Assembly (NCBI GenBank): GCA_040757065.1
Contig: JBFLXR010000010.1
Coordinates: 1 to 64,000 of the forward strand
DNA: 64,000 nucleotides
Direction: 5' to 3'
Source: JBFLXR01 sp040757065
GTDB taxonomy: Bacteria; Pseudomonadota; Gammaproteobacteria; Burkholderiales; Gallionellaceae
Part shown: positions 44,721 through 53,537 of the stretch, one piece after another
Position numbering within the stretch: the first letter of the stretch is position 1
How the letters are laid out: each line of letters opens with the position of its first letter
Made by a program: the position numbers and the translations under genes
Notes under the pieces: model-generated
Database searches by the model: none
Told to the model about the DNA's origin: nothing
What the model saw: only the letters and a program-made list of their open reading frames with translations

Positions 44721-45569
44721 CTAACTCTCCCGCCGATTGCGTCTGTCCGGGCGAAAATAGTCGGTATTGTCGAAAAACGCCTCTCGCTCGTTGCCTGTAA
44801 ACCAGCCTGGATAGCCCAGCAGCGGCACCGGCGTAAGTTCTTTTGTGGAAAGACAGTGCGCCGGATTCGCAATGTAGTCTGCCAATCGCCGGTCGAGATA
44901 GGCGCATTTATCCGGTTCCGTCCACCCAAAAAACTGTGCATCGACCGGCAAAATCAGCCCCTGCCCGGTCACACCTAAATACGGATGTAATGCTTTCTCG
45001 CAAAGTCCGTGTCCGAAAATAAAGAATTGCATGCTTTTCGGCAAAACGGTGCGGCGCTCCCAGAATAGCTCTTTCCACTGAAAATTCTGCAACATGCCGG
45101 ACAGCTCGCCCTCGGCCGAAGCCACCAGCACACCGGATTCGTCCAACAAAGTACACATATCGCGGACACCGCCGCGCCCGGAAGTGCCGGTGTTCCCCAC
45201 TGCCGCGCCATGTTTCAATACATTGAAATGACGCGCATTAATCGCTGCCTTCGCACTGGGGTAACACATCCATATCAGTGCATTGAAGAAATCGTGCCAA
45301 TTCTTCTCACGCGTTTGCACGCCTCCTGTAAGGTAGCAAAGCGGCTCGTATTGCTGTTCGGGCGGGAGCATCCCATGCCTTTGCGAAACGAAACGCAACA
45401 ATTGGCCGCTCTCCGTTTCAATCGGCGCACTCCGCGCAGCGAGCAGTACATTCAATTGCTCCAGTGTCGGAAAATCGTCCTTTGCTAAGCGCTCGATCAC
45501 GCCATGCAACGGCTTCAGTAGCGGGGATGACAGCAACGCCTCACGATCCCAATCCGATAATTTCTGCAT
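44721..45569 (-). CDS. DUF3025 domain protein
   Basis: A 282-residue protein of the proteobacterial DUF3025 family, recognised by the central YEPLCYLTGGVQTREKNWHD and FNALIWMCYPSAKAAINARH segments (about residues 78-115) and the later RDMCTLLDESGVLVAS and FGHGLCEKALHPYLGVTGQG. Its function is unknown. It is the last core-like gene before the AT-rich patch and is divergent from hup, with 180 bases between. Confidence 0.8.
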   Translation of the reverse strand: MQKLSDWDREALLSSPLLKPLHGVIERLAKDDFPTLEQLNVLLAARSAPIETESGQLLRFVSQRHGMLPPEQQYEPLCYLTGGVQTREKNWHDFFNALIWMCYPSAKAAINARHFNVLKHGAAVGNTGTSGRGGVRDMCTLLDESGVLVASAEGELSGMLQNFQWKELFWERRTVLPKSMQFFIFGHGLCEKALHPYLGVTGQGLILPVDAQFFGWTEPDKCAYLDRRLADYIANPAHCLSTKELTPVPLLGYPGWFTGNEREAFFDNTDYFRPDRRNRRES

Positions 45570-45708
45570 ATTCCTCTACCGTTTCCATCATATACCGATC
45601 CGTATTTTACCCTGCAGCGAAACCAGATCATGCAGACCACCCACACCTACTGGGGAATGCTATTAGATTCTCACAAAACTTAGTGTCCCGCATTTGAGCA
45701 ACTTCCGC

Positions 45709-45714
45709 TACAAT
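45709..45714 (+). promoter_or_regulatory. Putative -10 element of hup
   Basis: TACAAT 35 bases before the HU start. No matching -35 hexamer is seen at normal spacing, so activation or an extended element may be needed. Confidence 0.4.
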
Positions 45715-45749
45715 CTCGCTCTTTTCAACCACCACTCAGGGAATCGAGC

Positions 45750-46025
45750 ATGAATCGCAAAGAACTCGTAGAAATCCTCGCCGACAAATCCGGCAAAAGC
45801 AAGGCCGATGCAGACCGCACACTGGGTCTGTTGATCGAAACCATTACCGAAGCGCTGGCCAAAGGCGAGGACGTATCTCTGGTCGGTTTTGGCACGTTCG
45901 GTGTTTCGGCCCGCGCTGCTCGCCAAGGGCGCAACCCCAAGACCGGCGAAACCATCCAAATCGCTGCCAGCCGCACCCCTGCTTTCAAAGCGGGTGCTGC
46001 ATTGAAAGCCGCCGTTAACAAGTAA
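45750..46025 (+). CDS. hup: DNA-binding protein HU
   Basis: A 91-residue histone-like protein that bends and compacts DNA as a dimer. MNRKELVEILADKSGKSKAD begins the helical half; the beta-arm signature GFGTFGVSARAARQGRNPKT is at about residues 46-65, with the conserved proline in NPKTG. AGGGA precedes the ATG. A terminator follows. Confidence 0.96.
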   Translation: MNRKELVEILADKSGKSKADADRTLGLLIETITEALAKGEDVSLVGFGTFGVSARAARQGRNPKTGETIQIAASRTPAFKAGAALKAAVNK

Positions 46026-46040
46026 GTTACCGGTTGCACC

Positions 46041-46074
46041 GCCGCACATTCGGTTCCGACATGTGCGGCCTTCC
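46041..46074 (+). terminator. Terminator after hup
   Basis: GCCGCACAT (46041-46049) and ATGTGCGGC (46061-46069) form a 9-bp stem with an 11-base loop, followed by CTTCCCC. The T tract is poor, so efficiency is uncertain. Confidence 0.6.
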
Positions 46075-46155
46075 CCTCTCCCCGATAATTTCTGTCTAAA
46101 ACGCCCCTTCTGCTTAGGCTTGCCCGCTAGTGCGACCCGGTTACTGCCTGACTTA

Positions 46156-46187
46156 TTGTTGCATAACAACAACCGTACTCTCATAAT
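46156..46187 (+). promoter_or_regulatory. fumC promoter with dyad over the -35
   Basis: TTGCAT (46159-46164), a 17-base spacer and CATAAT (46182-46187) form a sigma-70 promoter about 100 bases before fumC. The -35 is embedded in the dyad TTGTTG-CATAA-CAACAA (46156-46172), a candidate operator. Confidence 0.55.
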
Positions 46188-46288
46188 GCCCTGATCCTGA
46201 GTGCAGCATTGCGCCATCAGTTAAGCCACTTCCAGAAAATCAATAAAACGAGGCCGCGCTGCACGCCGTTATTCCCTCGGAGGCACAT

Positions 46289-47692
46289 ATGGATACTCGA
46301 ATGGAAAGCGACTCTTTCGGTGCCGTTACAGTTTCCTCGACCCACCTTTGGGGTGCGCAAACCCAACGGGCACTCGAACATTTCCGAATCTCCGGCGAGC
46401 GCATGCCGCCTGAACTACTGCACGCGCTGGCCGAAGTCAAACGTGCCTGCGCTGCAACCAATCTCGAACTCGGCTTGCTGCCGAAGGAGAAAGGTACTGC
46501 CCTACTCGCGGCTGCCGACGAAATCCTCGCAGGTTTGCATCCGGAGGAATTTCCGCTTGTCATCTGGCAAACCGGTTCCGGCACCCAGACCAACATGAAT
46601 ATGAACGAAGTGCTGGCCAACCGAGCCTCGGAGTTAATGGGCGGAGAACGCGGCCTGAAACGTTTGGTACATCCAAACGACGATGCGAACCTTGGACAAT
46701 CCTCGAACGATGTCTTCCCTACCGCCATGCACGTTGCAGCCGCATTCGGCATACATTTCCGTTTGCTCCCTTCACTGAATACGTTGCGAGAAGCGATGGC
46801 TGGGAAAGCCGCCGAATATTCCGGACTGATTAAAATTGGTCGCACCCATTTGCAGGATGCCGTCCCCATGACGCTCGGACAAGAGTTCTCCGGCTATGTC
46901 GCGCAGTTGGTACATGCGGAAGCCGCCATCGAAAAATCGCTGACGCCGCTCTATGAACTCGCGATCGGCGGCACGGCTGTCGGCACGGGCTTAAACACGC
47001 ATCCCGAATTCGGGCAAGGCGTGGTGCAACGGCTGTCCGAGCGAACAGGCCTGCCCTTCCTCAAAGCGCGCAACCCCTTTGCCGCATTGGCAAGCCACGA
47101 TGCCTTGATCCATGCGCACGGTGCGCTAAAAACCCTGTCCGTCGCCCTGATTAAAATCGCCAACGATTTGCGGTGGATGGCTTCCGGGCCGCGCGCCGGT
47201 TTGGGTGAAATCCGTCTGCCTGAAAACGAACCCGGCAGCTCGATTATGCCCGGTAAAATCAATCCGACGCAGTGCGAAGCATTAACTATGCTATGCGCTC
47301 AAGTTATCGGCAACGACACCGCCATGACTTTCGGCGGTTCGGCCGGCAACTTCGAATTGAACGTATATAAACCTCTCATAGCGCATAACATGCTGCAAAG
47401 CATCCGCCTTCTCGCGGACGGGATGCGCAGTTTTACGCACTACTGTATCGTCGGCATCGAGGCCGACCCTGAGAGGCTGGCTGACCTGACGCAGCGTTCG
47501 TTAATGCTGGTTACTGCACTGGTTCCCCACATCGGTTATGATCGCGCGGCTGAAATCGCCAAACTAGCTCACCACGAGAAATGTACGCTGAAGCAAGCCG
47601 CCCTCGCCTTGGCGTACGTTACCGAAGAGGAATTCGACCGCTGGGTCATACCTGCCGATATGACGCACCCGACCCCACAAGTACTTGACTAA
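46289..47692 (+). CDS. fumC: Class II fumarate hydratase
   Basis: An iron-independent, oxygen-stable fumarase of the citric acid cycle. At 467 residues it has normal length. The superfamily signature with the catalytic serine is PGSSIMPGKINPTQCEA near residue 317, and GRTHLQDAVPMTLGQEFSG (near 187) and QTGSGTQTNMNMNEV are intact. GGAGG five bases before the ATG at 46289 fixes the start, although an in-frame ATG lies four codons later. Confidence 0.96.
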   Translation: MDTRMESDSFGAVTVSSTHLWGAQTQRALEHFRISGERMPPELLHALAEVKRACAATNLELGLLPKEKGTALLAAADEILAGLHPEEFPLVIWQTGSGTQTNMNMNEVLANRASELMGGERGLKRLVHPNDDANLGQSSNDVFPTAMHVAAAFGIHFRLLPSLNTLREAMAGKAAEYSGLIKIGRTHLQDAVPMTLGQEFSGYVAQLVHAEAAIEKSLTPLYELAIGGTAVGTGLNTHPEFGQGVVQRLSERTGLPFLKARNPFAALASHDALIHAHGALKTLSVALIKIANDLRWMASGPRAGLGEIRLPENEPGSSIMPGKINPTQCEALTMLCAQVIGNDTAMTFGGSAGNFELNVYKPLIAHNMLQSIRLLADGMRSFTHYCIVGIEADPERLADLTQRSLMLVTALVPHIGYDRAAEIAKLAHHEKCTLKQAALALAYVTEEEFDRWVIPADMTHPTPQVLD

Positions 47693-47714
47693 TTTAATCA
47701 GAAAAGCGTAGCAT
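47685..47714 (+). promoter_or_regulatory. Putative promoter overlapping the fumC stop
   Basis: TTGACT (47685-47690), an 18-base spacer and TAGCAT (47709-47714) lie across the fumC stop codon and in front of the structured leader of the next gene. Confidence 0.45.
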
Positions 47715-47720
47715 AACTGC

Positions 47721-47816
47721 AAGTATCGAAAGTATCGGCTCGCGCTTCCTAGCGAGCTAAACGGGTGGTGCTATCCTAGAAAATACCACCTGACCATCTC
47801 CGGACAGTGCGTCCGG
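47721..47816 (+). promoter_or_regulatory. Structured leader: tandem 9-mers and three successive dyads
   Basis: Two tandem copies of AAGTATCG(A/G) start at 47721 and 47730. They are followed by three inverted repeats: GCTCGC/GCGAGC (47738-47757), GGTGGT/ACCACC (47764-47790) and CCGGAC/GTCCGG (47800-47816). The last ends 22 bases before the downstream ATG. This suggests operator half-sites plus a folded 5' leader. No known riboswitch class is recognised. Confidence 0.45.
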
Positions 47817-47838
47817 TTATCAAAAAATGGAGGTCATC

Positions 47839-48246
47839 ATGTCCGCATTTTTTGGCATTGAAGAAAACCAAGCGCAAGGCTTCGTCGAGCAAGGAATCGT
47901 TTGTCTGCCGAACACACCGTCAGGGCATACCAATCTGCATGGCATCGTCGGACATATGCGCGCGGAAGATATCGTTTTTGTTAAACATTGCACGCATTCA
48001 GAGAGTTTGCATGTTAAAGCCGTCGGGATTGTCCATTCGGATTACCATACCGATCAGAAAACCACTTTGTGTTTGCCGGTAGAATGGGTCTGGCAGGGCG
48101 ACAAAGTCATCGAGAACACCGATGAAAACATGCCGTTTTGCAACGCCCCCTTTTACGAGGAGCACAACATCGTTGCACAGCATGAAATTATCGCTCTGCT
48201 GCCGACGCGCTTCAGACTGTCCCCGGAAGGCAGCTTACCGGCTTAA
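47839..48246 (+). CDS. Unrecognised small protein, possibly PUA/EVE-like
   Basis: A 135-residue soluble protein. GGAGG five bases before the ATG at 47839 chooses this start over the in-frame ATG at 47827. The middle reads EDIVFVKHC, LHVKAVGIVHSD and TLCLPVEWVWQGD, a strand pattern that recalls PUA/EVE-type small-domain proteins in which a 'KAVGIV' strand precedes a 'VEW' strand. The end, FYEEHNIVAQHEIIALL, also fits that group. This is inference from pattern memory. It converges on the broken glycosidase gene, sharing TTAA as the stop. It has its own promoter and a highly structured leader. Confidence 0.6.
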   Translation: MSAFFGIEENQAQGFVEQGIVCLPNTPSGHTNLHGIVGHMRAEDIVFVKHCTHSESLHVKAVGIVHSDYHTDQKTTLCLPVEWVWQGDKVIENTDENMPFCNAPFYEEHNIVAQHEIIALLPTRFRLSPEGSLPA

Positions 48247-49270
48247 AGGACAGGCAGACATTTGCGTAACCAGTGGCAGCGTAATACGCCTTGAGCTGGC
48301 TTATTCTGAACGGTAAAGTCGGTATCGTTGCGACCGCCGGCGTAGGGGTCGCTATGCCAGTCCCATACGAACACCCCGCTCACCCACGGCTGATTGAGCG
48401 AACTCAGCCACAGGTCGATTACGGCAGCCTGCAAGCGCGCGTCGGCAGGCGCCTCACACCCCTTGGGGCGCTCCCAAGGCGTATTTTGCGTGTTTGCACC
48501 TGAAGGGATACCGATTTCCAAAATCAGCACCGGCTTTTTATAGGTGCCAGAAAGACTTGCCAGATCCTTAATCACCGGATCGAGTTTGCTTCGCATTTCG
48601 GCTGTATCCGCCGAATTGCCGAGCGGCGGATACAGCGTCACCCCAAGCTCATCCAGTAAATCCCAATGATAGAAGCCAACAATACCGTCCTGATTGTGTG
48701 CCGCATAAGTCAATCGGCCACCGTTACCGCGCGCACTTGTTTAATCAAATCGCGCCAGTACGGCAAATGATCTGTTCGGCGCAGCTCTGTGCCAATCACC
48801 ACGACTTCAGCACCTTCATTCTGCGCAATCCGCGCATAATGCAAAATGATTTGCGTGTAATTGGCGAACCACGCGCGCCATTCTGCATCGTCGCGCATCT
48901 CAATCATGCCCGCCCAAGAGTTTTCCACCAAAATCTGCGGCTTAAGAATGACACGCAGGCGAGCGGCGTGCGCCCTGCGAATCCCGCTGATTAGCTGGTC
49001 GTCGCGGACGGAATCCGACTTCTCCACCATTGGTGATTGCGGGTGCGCCTGATGCATAAACGGAATAAAAACAACCGCATTCGCACCGGTACGCGCCAAC
49101 GCATAAAACGACTCATCGGATAACGGAGAATCGAAACCGACCTCCTTGGTTTGCAACATGGTCACGCCGCGAAATTTCTGACCGGCCGAAATGGGGTTAA
49201 TCGACTGCGCTCCGGCTTCGGTCAGGCCGGACAACAAGAACACTGCAATCAATAAGCGTATATATTTCAT
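48243..49270 (-). pseudogene. GH113-like TIM-barrel glycosidase, frameshifted
   Basis: Two minus-strand frames make one protein. The first (49270-48710, 186 residues) has a signal peptide (LLIAVFLLSGLTEAGAQ), FRGVTMLQTKEVGF, TGANAVVFIPFMHQAHPQSP, LRVILKPQI and VIGTELRRT with the likely acid/base glutamate. The second (48713-48243) continues LTYAAHNQDGIVGFYHWDLL, YPPLG, LILEIGIPSG with the likely nucleophile, and GVFVWDWHSDPYAGG. One missing base within 48714-48730 breaks the frame; adding it gives VRAVNGGRLTYAAHN, as expected for the family. The target polysaccharide is unknown (family members act on beta-mannans). It may be a true pseudogene or a sequencing error. Confidence 0.7.
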
Positions 49271-49360
49271 CTACTCAACAAACCTCTGCACTGCAACGAC
49301 AAGCGAATCGGGCAAGACCGCCCAAGATTGCGTCCGCACTGTAACACCGATTAATAATTT

Positions 49361-49405
49361 TTCCTACATTCATGTAGGAATTATCCCTAACCATAAAAGG
49401 GATAA
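49361..49405. promoter_or_regulatory. Two adjacent perfect dyads after the RND gene
   Basis: TTCCTACA-TTCA-TGTAGGAA (49361-49380) is directly followed by TTATCCC, an 11-base loop and GGGATAA (49381-49405). They lie between the RND permease stop and the glycosidase start, on the side where the RND transcript should end. Neither is followed by a strong T run on the minus strand, so they could be a weak terminator pair or an operator. Confidence 0.5.
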
Positions 49406-49416
49406 GCCAGGCAAAT

Positions 49417-52400
49417 TTATTTATCTACCACCCGAGCCGCCTCCGCCCGATACGGCAATCTGAGCCAGGCAGCGTAAAGCGCAGGAACAAACAATACCGT
49501 CAGCAAAGTCGCAACCAGCAAACCACCCATGATGGCGTAGGCCATCGGCCCCCATAATATGCTGCGCGTAAGCGGTATCATCGCCAGTATCGCCGCCGCA
49601 GAAGTAAGCGCGATCGGGCGGAAGCGCCGCACGGTCGATTCGCGGATTGCATCCCATGCCGACAGTCCGCTTTCCCGGTCTTGCCTGATCTGATCGATCA
49701 GGATCACGGTATTGCGCATAATCATGCCGCCCAACGCAATCGTCCCCAGCATTGCCACGAAGCCGAACGGCTTATGGAACAATAACAACGCCATCGCCAC
49801 CCCGATAATGCCCAGCGGCGCGGTAATCAATACCATTGCTGTGCGCGACAGCGATTTCAATTGCACCATCAGAATCGCTAGCATCGTCGCCAGCATCACC
49901 GGCATGCCCGCCTGAATCGACTCCTGAGCCCCGGCGTTCTCACCCAGCTCTCCGCTCGGTTCGATGCGATAGCCCGGAGGAAGTTCCGCGCGGACCGCAT
50001 CCAGTTTGGCATTCAGACCAATGGCTGTTTCCGTCGCCTGCACCCCGTCCACAATATCCGCCCGCACGCCCAGCGAAAGGTCGCGGTACTTGCGCCAGAT
50101 AATTGGCTCCTCGAGCGTAAAAGAAAGCTGCGCCACTTGGGAAACCGGGACGCTGCCACCACGCGCGGCCGGCACCTGAACCGAGCCGATTTGTTCCAGC
50201 GTTGCACGCTCCGACGCCGGTGCCCGCATGACAATATCGATTAACTGATCGTCTTCGCGGAAATGACCGATGGTCTGCCCATCGACCACCCGCCGCAAAG
50301 TCTGCGCAAGATCGGACGAGCTTACGCCCGCAGCCCGGGCACGCGCCTGATCCACCTCGATATGCAGCATAGGCGTCTGCGCGCCCCAGTCGGCATGCAC
50401 ATCGCGCAGATACGCATTCTCGCGCATCACCGTCGCCACCTTTTCGGCGTATTGCTTAATGACTGCAATATCGCTGCCGTAAACGCGGAATTCGACGGGA
50501 TAGCTGACCGGCGGTCCGAGCGGCACGCGCGAAACCCGCCCGCGCACTCCAGGAAACTGTTCAGCGAAGGCCTGCCGCACCCGCTTAACGACGCGCTCGC
50601 GGCCTTCCAGATCGTGCGTCAGCACCACCAGTTGCGCGAAATTCGGACGATACATTTGCTGCTCGAGCGACAAAAAGAACCGTGGCGAACCGTATCCGAC
50701 ATACGTCACGAAACTCGCAATATCGGCATCCTTAGCCAGAATGGCCTCCATCCGCGCCGCCTCGCTTTCCGTCGCCCGGATGCTGCTGCCCTCCGGCATC
50801 CAGATATCCACCAGAATCTCGACCCGGTTAGAGGATGGGAAGAATTGCTTCTCCGTAAACTTCATGCCGATTCCACCGAGCACAAATGCAACAATTGTGG
50901 CAACGATCACCGTCCGGCGATGGTGCAGGCACCAATCGATTAAAGCACGCAAACGCTGGTAAAACGGGGTGTCGAACACTTCATGTCCGCCCCCGGCGTG
51001 CGGCTTCAGCAGCCAATAACCCGCCAAGGGCGTCACGAAAATCGCCGCCACCCAGGAAATCAGCAACGCCATCGTCACCACGGCGAACATGGCAAAGGTA
51101 TATTCGCCGGTAGAGGATTGCGCCAGACCGATCGGCATAAAACCCGCCGCTGTCACCAACGTTCCGGACAACATGGGAAACACGGTAGCTGAATAGGCGA
51201 AGGTTGCCGCACGCAAGCGGTCGTAGCCTTCTTGCAATTTACGCACCATCATTTCGACCACAATCATGGCATCGTCCACCAGCAGACCGAGCGCAATAAT
51301 CAAAGCGCCGGTGGAAATCCGGTGCAAGTCGATATGAAAAAGACGCATCGTCAGAAAGGTAGCCGCAACCACCAGCGGAATCGTCACGGCAACCACCAGC
51401 CCGGCTCGCAAGCCTAAACTGAGAAAGCTGACCGCCAGCACGATCACCACAGTCTCAAGGAAGGAACGCATAAATTCGCCGACAGCATTCGACACCACGC
51501 TGGGCTGATCCGATACCCGTGCAAATTCAACCCCAACCGGCAACTGCGCGCGCGCCACCTCCATTTCGCGCTTCAGATCTTCTCCGAGCCGTAGCACATC
51601 CCCGCGCGGCTTCATGGAAACTGCCAGTCCGACCGCCGGTTTCCCGGCATAGCGCATAGTCACCTCGGGCGGATCGAGATAACCGCGCTGAATATCCGCC
51701 ACTTCGCCCAGCAGTACGGTGCGTCCGTTAGCGCGAATCGGCAACTGCTCCAAATCTTCGATACTGTTGAAATTCCCCTGTACGCGCAAGGGAACGGAAA
51801 GCCCTTCCGCCTGCAAACGCCCGGCATCCTGCACGACGTTTTGCGCCTGTATCGCTTGTGCAATCGCAGCCGGCGGCACGCCCAATTTAGCCATGCGCTG
51901 TGTCGAAAGACTGAGGGTGATTTGTTCCGGTTGCACGCCAATCAGCGATACTTTCGACACATCTGGCAAACGCACCAACTGTTGTTGCACTGTTTCGGCA
52001 TAGCGGCGCAGTTCGGCCATGCTGAACCCATCGCCGGTAAAGGCATAAATCGAGCCGAACACATCCCCGAATTCGTCATTGAAGGAAGGCCCGATCACCT
52101 CGCGCGGAAAAGTATGCTGAATATCCCCGATTTTTTTACGTACCTGATACCACAATTGCGGCACCTGGTCCGAGGGTGCGGTATCCAGCAATTTCAGAAT
52201 AATGGTGGATTCCCCGTTGCGGGAGTAACTTAATGCCTCGCGATAATAAGGCACCTCTTCCAGCTTCTTGATAATCCGTGCAGTCACCTCACGGTCAACC
52301 TGAGATGGCGTCGCGCCAGGCCACAAAGTACGAATGACCATGACACGAAAAGTAAAATCCGGGTCTTCCCGCTGCCCAAGCTTAAAATACGACATCAGAC

Positions 52401-52485
52401 CGGCGATGCCGATCAGAACAATGAGAAACCAGCTCAACTGACGCTGATTCAGCGCCATGCCTGTCAGATTGAAGCGCTCTCTCAT
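49417..52485 (-). CDS. RND-family efflux pump inner-membrane transporter
   Basis: A 1022-residue proton-driven exporter of the AcrB/MexB superfamily (hydrophobe/amphiphile type). It has an N-terminal helix (WFLIVLIGIAGLMSYFKLG), a first periplasmic domain with QREDPDF and FNDEFGDVFGSIYAF, helices 2-6 around residue 340-480 with the proton-relay motif GLLVDDAMIVVEMM, and a symmetric second half. The start overlaps the adaptor stop by four bases. The QRED and FNDE motifs suggest the subgroup related to multidrug pumps without a co-encoded channel. No outer-membrane factor gene is present. Confidence 0.93.
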   Translation of the reverse strand: MRERFNLTGMALNQRQLSWFLIVLIGIAGLMSYFKLGQREDPDFTFRVMVIRTLWPGATPSQVDREVTARIIKKLEEVPYYREALSYSRNGESTIILKLLDTAPSDQVPQLWYQVRKKIGDIQHTFPREVIGPSFNDEFGDVFGSIYAFTGDGFSMAELRRYAETVQQQLVRLPDVSKVSLIGVQPEQITLSLSTQRMAKLGVPPAAIAQAIQAQNVVQDAGRLQAEGLSVPLRVQGNFNSIEDLEQLPIRANGRTVLLGEVADIQRGYLDPPEVTMRYAGKPAVGLAVSMKPRGDVLRLGEDLKREMEVARAQLPVGVEFARVSDQPSVVSNAVGEFMRSFLETVVIVLAVSFLSLGLRAGLVVAVTIPLVVAATFLTMRLFHIDLHRISTGALIIALGLLVDDAMIVVEMMVRKLQEGYDRLRAATFAYSATVFPMLSGTLVTAAGFMPIGLAQSSTGEYTFAMFAVVTMALLISWVAAIFVTPLAGYWLLKPHAGGGHEVFDTPFYQRLRALIDWCLHHRRTVIVATIVAFVLGGIGMKFTEKQFFPSSNRVEILVDIWMPEGSSIRATESEAARMEAILAKDADIASFVTYVGYGSPRFFLSLEQQMYRPNFAQLVVLTHDLEGRERVVKRVRQAFAEQFPGVRGRVSRVPLGPPVSYPVEFRVYGSDIAVIKQYAEKVATVMRENAYLRDVHADWGAQTPMLHIEVDQARARAAGVSSSDLAQTLRRVVDGQTIGHFREDDQLIDIVMRAPASERATLEQIGSVQVPAARGGSVPVSQVAQLSFTLEEPIIWRKYRDLSLGVRADIVDGVQATETAIGLNAKLDAVRAELPPGYRIEPSGELGENAGAQESIQAGMPVMLATMLAILMVQLKSLSRTAMVLITAPLGIIGVAMALLLFHKPFGFVAMLGTIALGGMIMRNTVILIDQIRQDRESGLSAWDAIRESTVRRFRPIALTSAAAILAMIPLTRSILWGPMAYAIMGGLLVATLLTVLFVPALYAAWLRLPYRAEAARVVDK

Positions 52486-53537
52486 GGCATCAGCCTGACT
52501 TGCTGCCCTTCGCGCAACAGATTAGCGCCCGCCGTAACGACGACATCGCCATCCTGCAAACCGGCAAGTATCCTGATTCGATTTTCTTCCATCTGCCCGG
52601 TTTGCACAAGCACAGCATGCACGGTTTTCGCCGAATCGACTTTCCAGACTTTCGCCTTACCGTCGCGACTAAAAACCGCAGCCAGCGGCAACCGTACTAC
52701 CTGCTCTCCCGTCAACTCGACCACTGCTGTTGCACTCATACCGAGTTGCAGTGCTGCATCGGGTTTATCCAAGGTCAAGCGGGCTGTATAGGTACGCAGC
52801 ACCGGATCGGCTGTAGCCGCCAATTCGCGAAGTGCGCCCGCATAGGCACTGCCGGGTAGCGCATTTAATTCGACGGCAAACCGCTTAGCCGATTTAAAGC
52901 GCACCAAGGCGGATTCCGGCACTTGCACCTCCACCTCTCGCTCACTGCCTTGTGCCAAACGCATGATCGGTTGGCCCGCGGCCACCACCTGTCCGGGATT
53001 GCAATCCAGCCCCGTCAGGACACCATCGCGTTCCGCCGACAGCGCGGTATAACCGACTTGCCGGTTTTGCTGGGTATGCGAAGCTTTAACGGCATTCAAC
53101 CGCGCACGCGCAGCATCTGCGGCAGCCTGCTTTTGCTCCAATACCGCCTTGGAAACAAAGCCTTTATCGTACAAAACACGGTAACGCGCCAGATCAGCCT
53201 CCGCAAAAGTCGCACTGCTCTGCGCTTCCGCTTCTCCTGCCGCGCCAGACTGCGCTGCCAGCTGATAATCGGTCGCCTCCAGCGACGCCAATATCTGCCC
53301 GCGCTTCACCGTTTCGCCAAGCTTAACTTTACATTCCGCGACTTTTCCCGCCACCCGAAATGCCAGCGGGCTTTCATAACGCGCACGAATTTCACCAGGT
53401 AAACTGAGTTTGTTCAGATCGCTCTGCAGGCCGACCTGCATCGTCTTCACCAGACGAACCGGCTCGGGCGGCGCTTCCTTTTTGCCGCACGCTGCCAGCA
53501 GCGCGCTCAGCCCCAACATAATCCAGACATTTCGCAT
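52482..53537 (-). CDS. RND efflux periplasmic adaptor (lipoprotein)
   Basis: A 351-residue membrane-fusion protein with lipobox LLAAC (lipidated Cys17), a lipoyl half FRVAGKVAECKVKLGETVKRG near residue 60, a helical hairpin, the returning strand YTALSAERDGVLTGLDCNPGQVV and barrel domains. GGGAGAGGG precedes the ATG at 53537. The first 146 bases overlap the 3' part of the tetR frame. It connects the RND pump to an outer-membrane channel encoded elsewhere. Confidence 0.93.
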   Translation of the reverse strand: MRNVWIMLGLSALLAACGKKEAPPEPVRLVKTMQVGLQSDLNKLSLPGEIRARYESPLAFRVAGKVAECKVKLGETVKRGQILASLEATDYQLAAQSGAAGEAEAQSSATFAEADLARYRVLYDKGFVSKAVLEQKQAAADAARARLNAVKASHTQQNRQVGYTALSAERDGVLTGLDCNPGQVVAAGQPIMRLAQGSEREVEVQVPESALVRFKSAKRFAVELNALPGSAYAGALRELAATADPVLRTYTARLTLDKPDAALQLGMSATAVVELTGEQVVRLPLAAVFSRDGKAKVWKVDSAKTVHAVLVQTGQMEENRIRILAGLQDGDVVVTAGANLLREGQQVRLMP

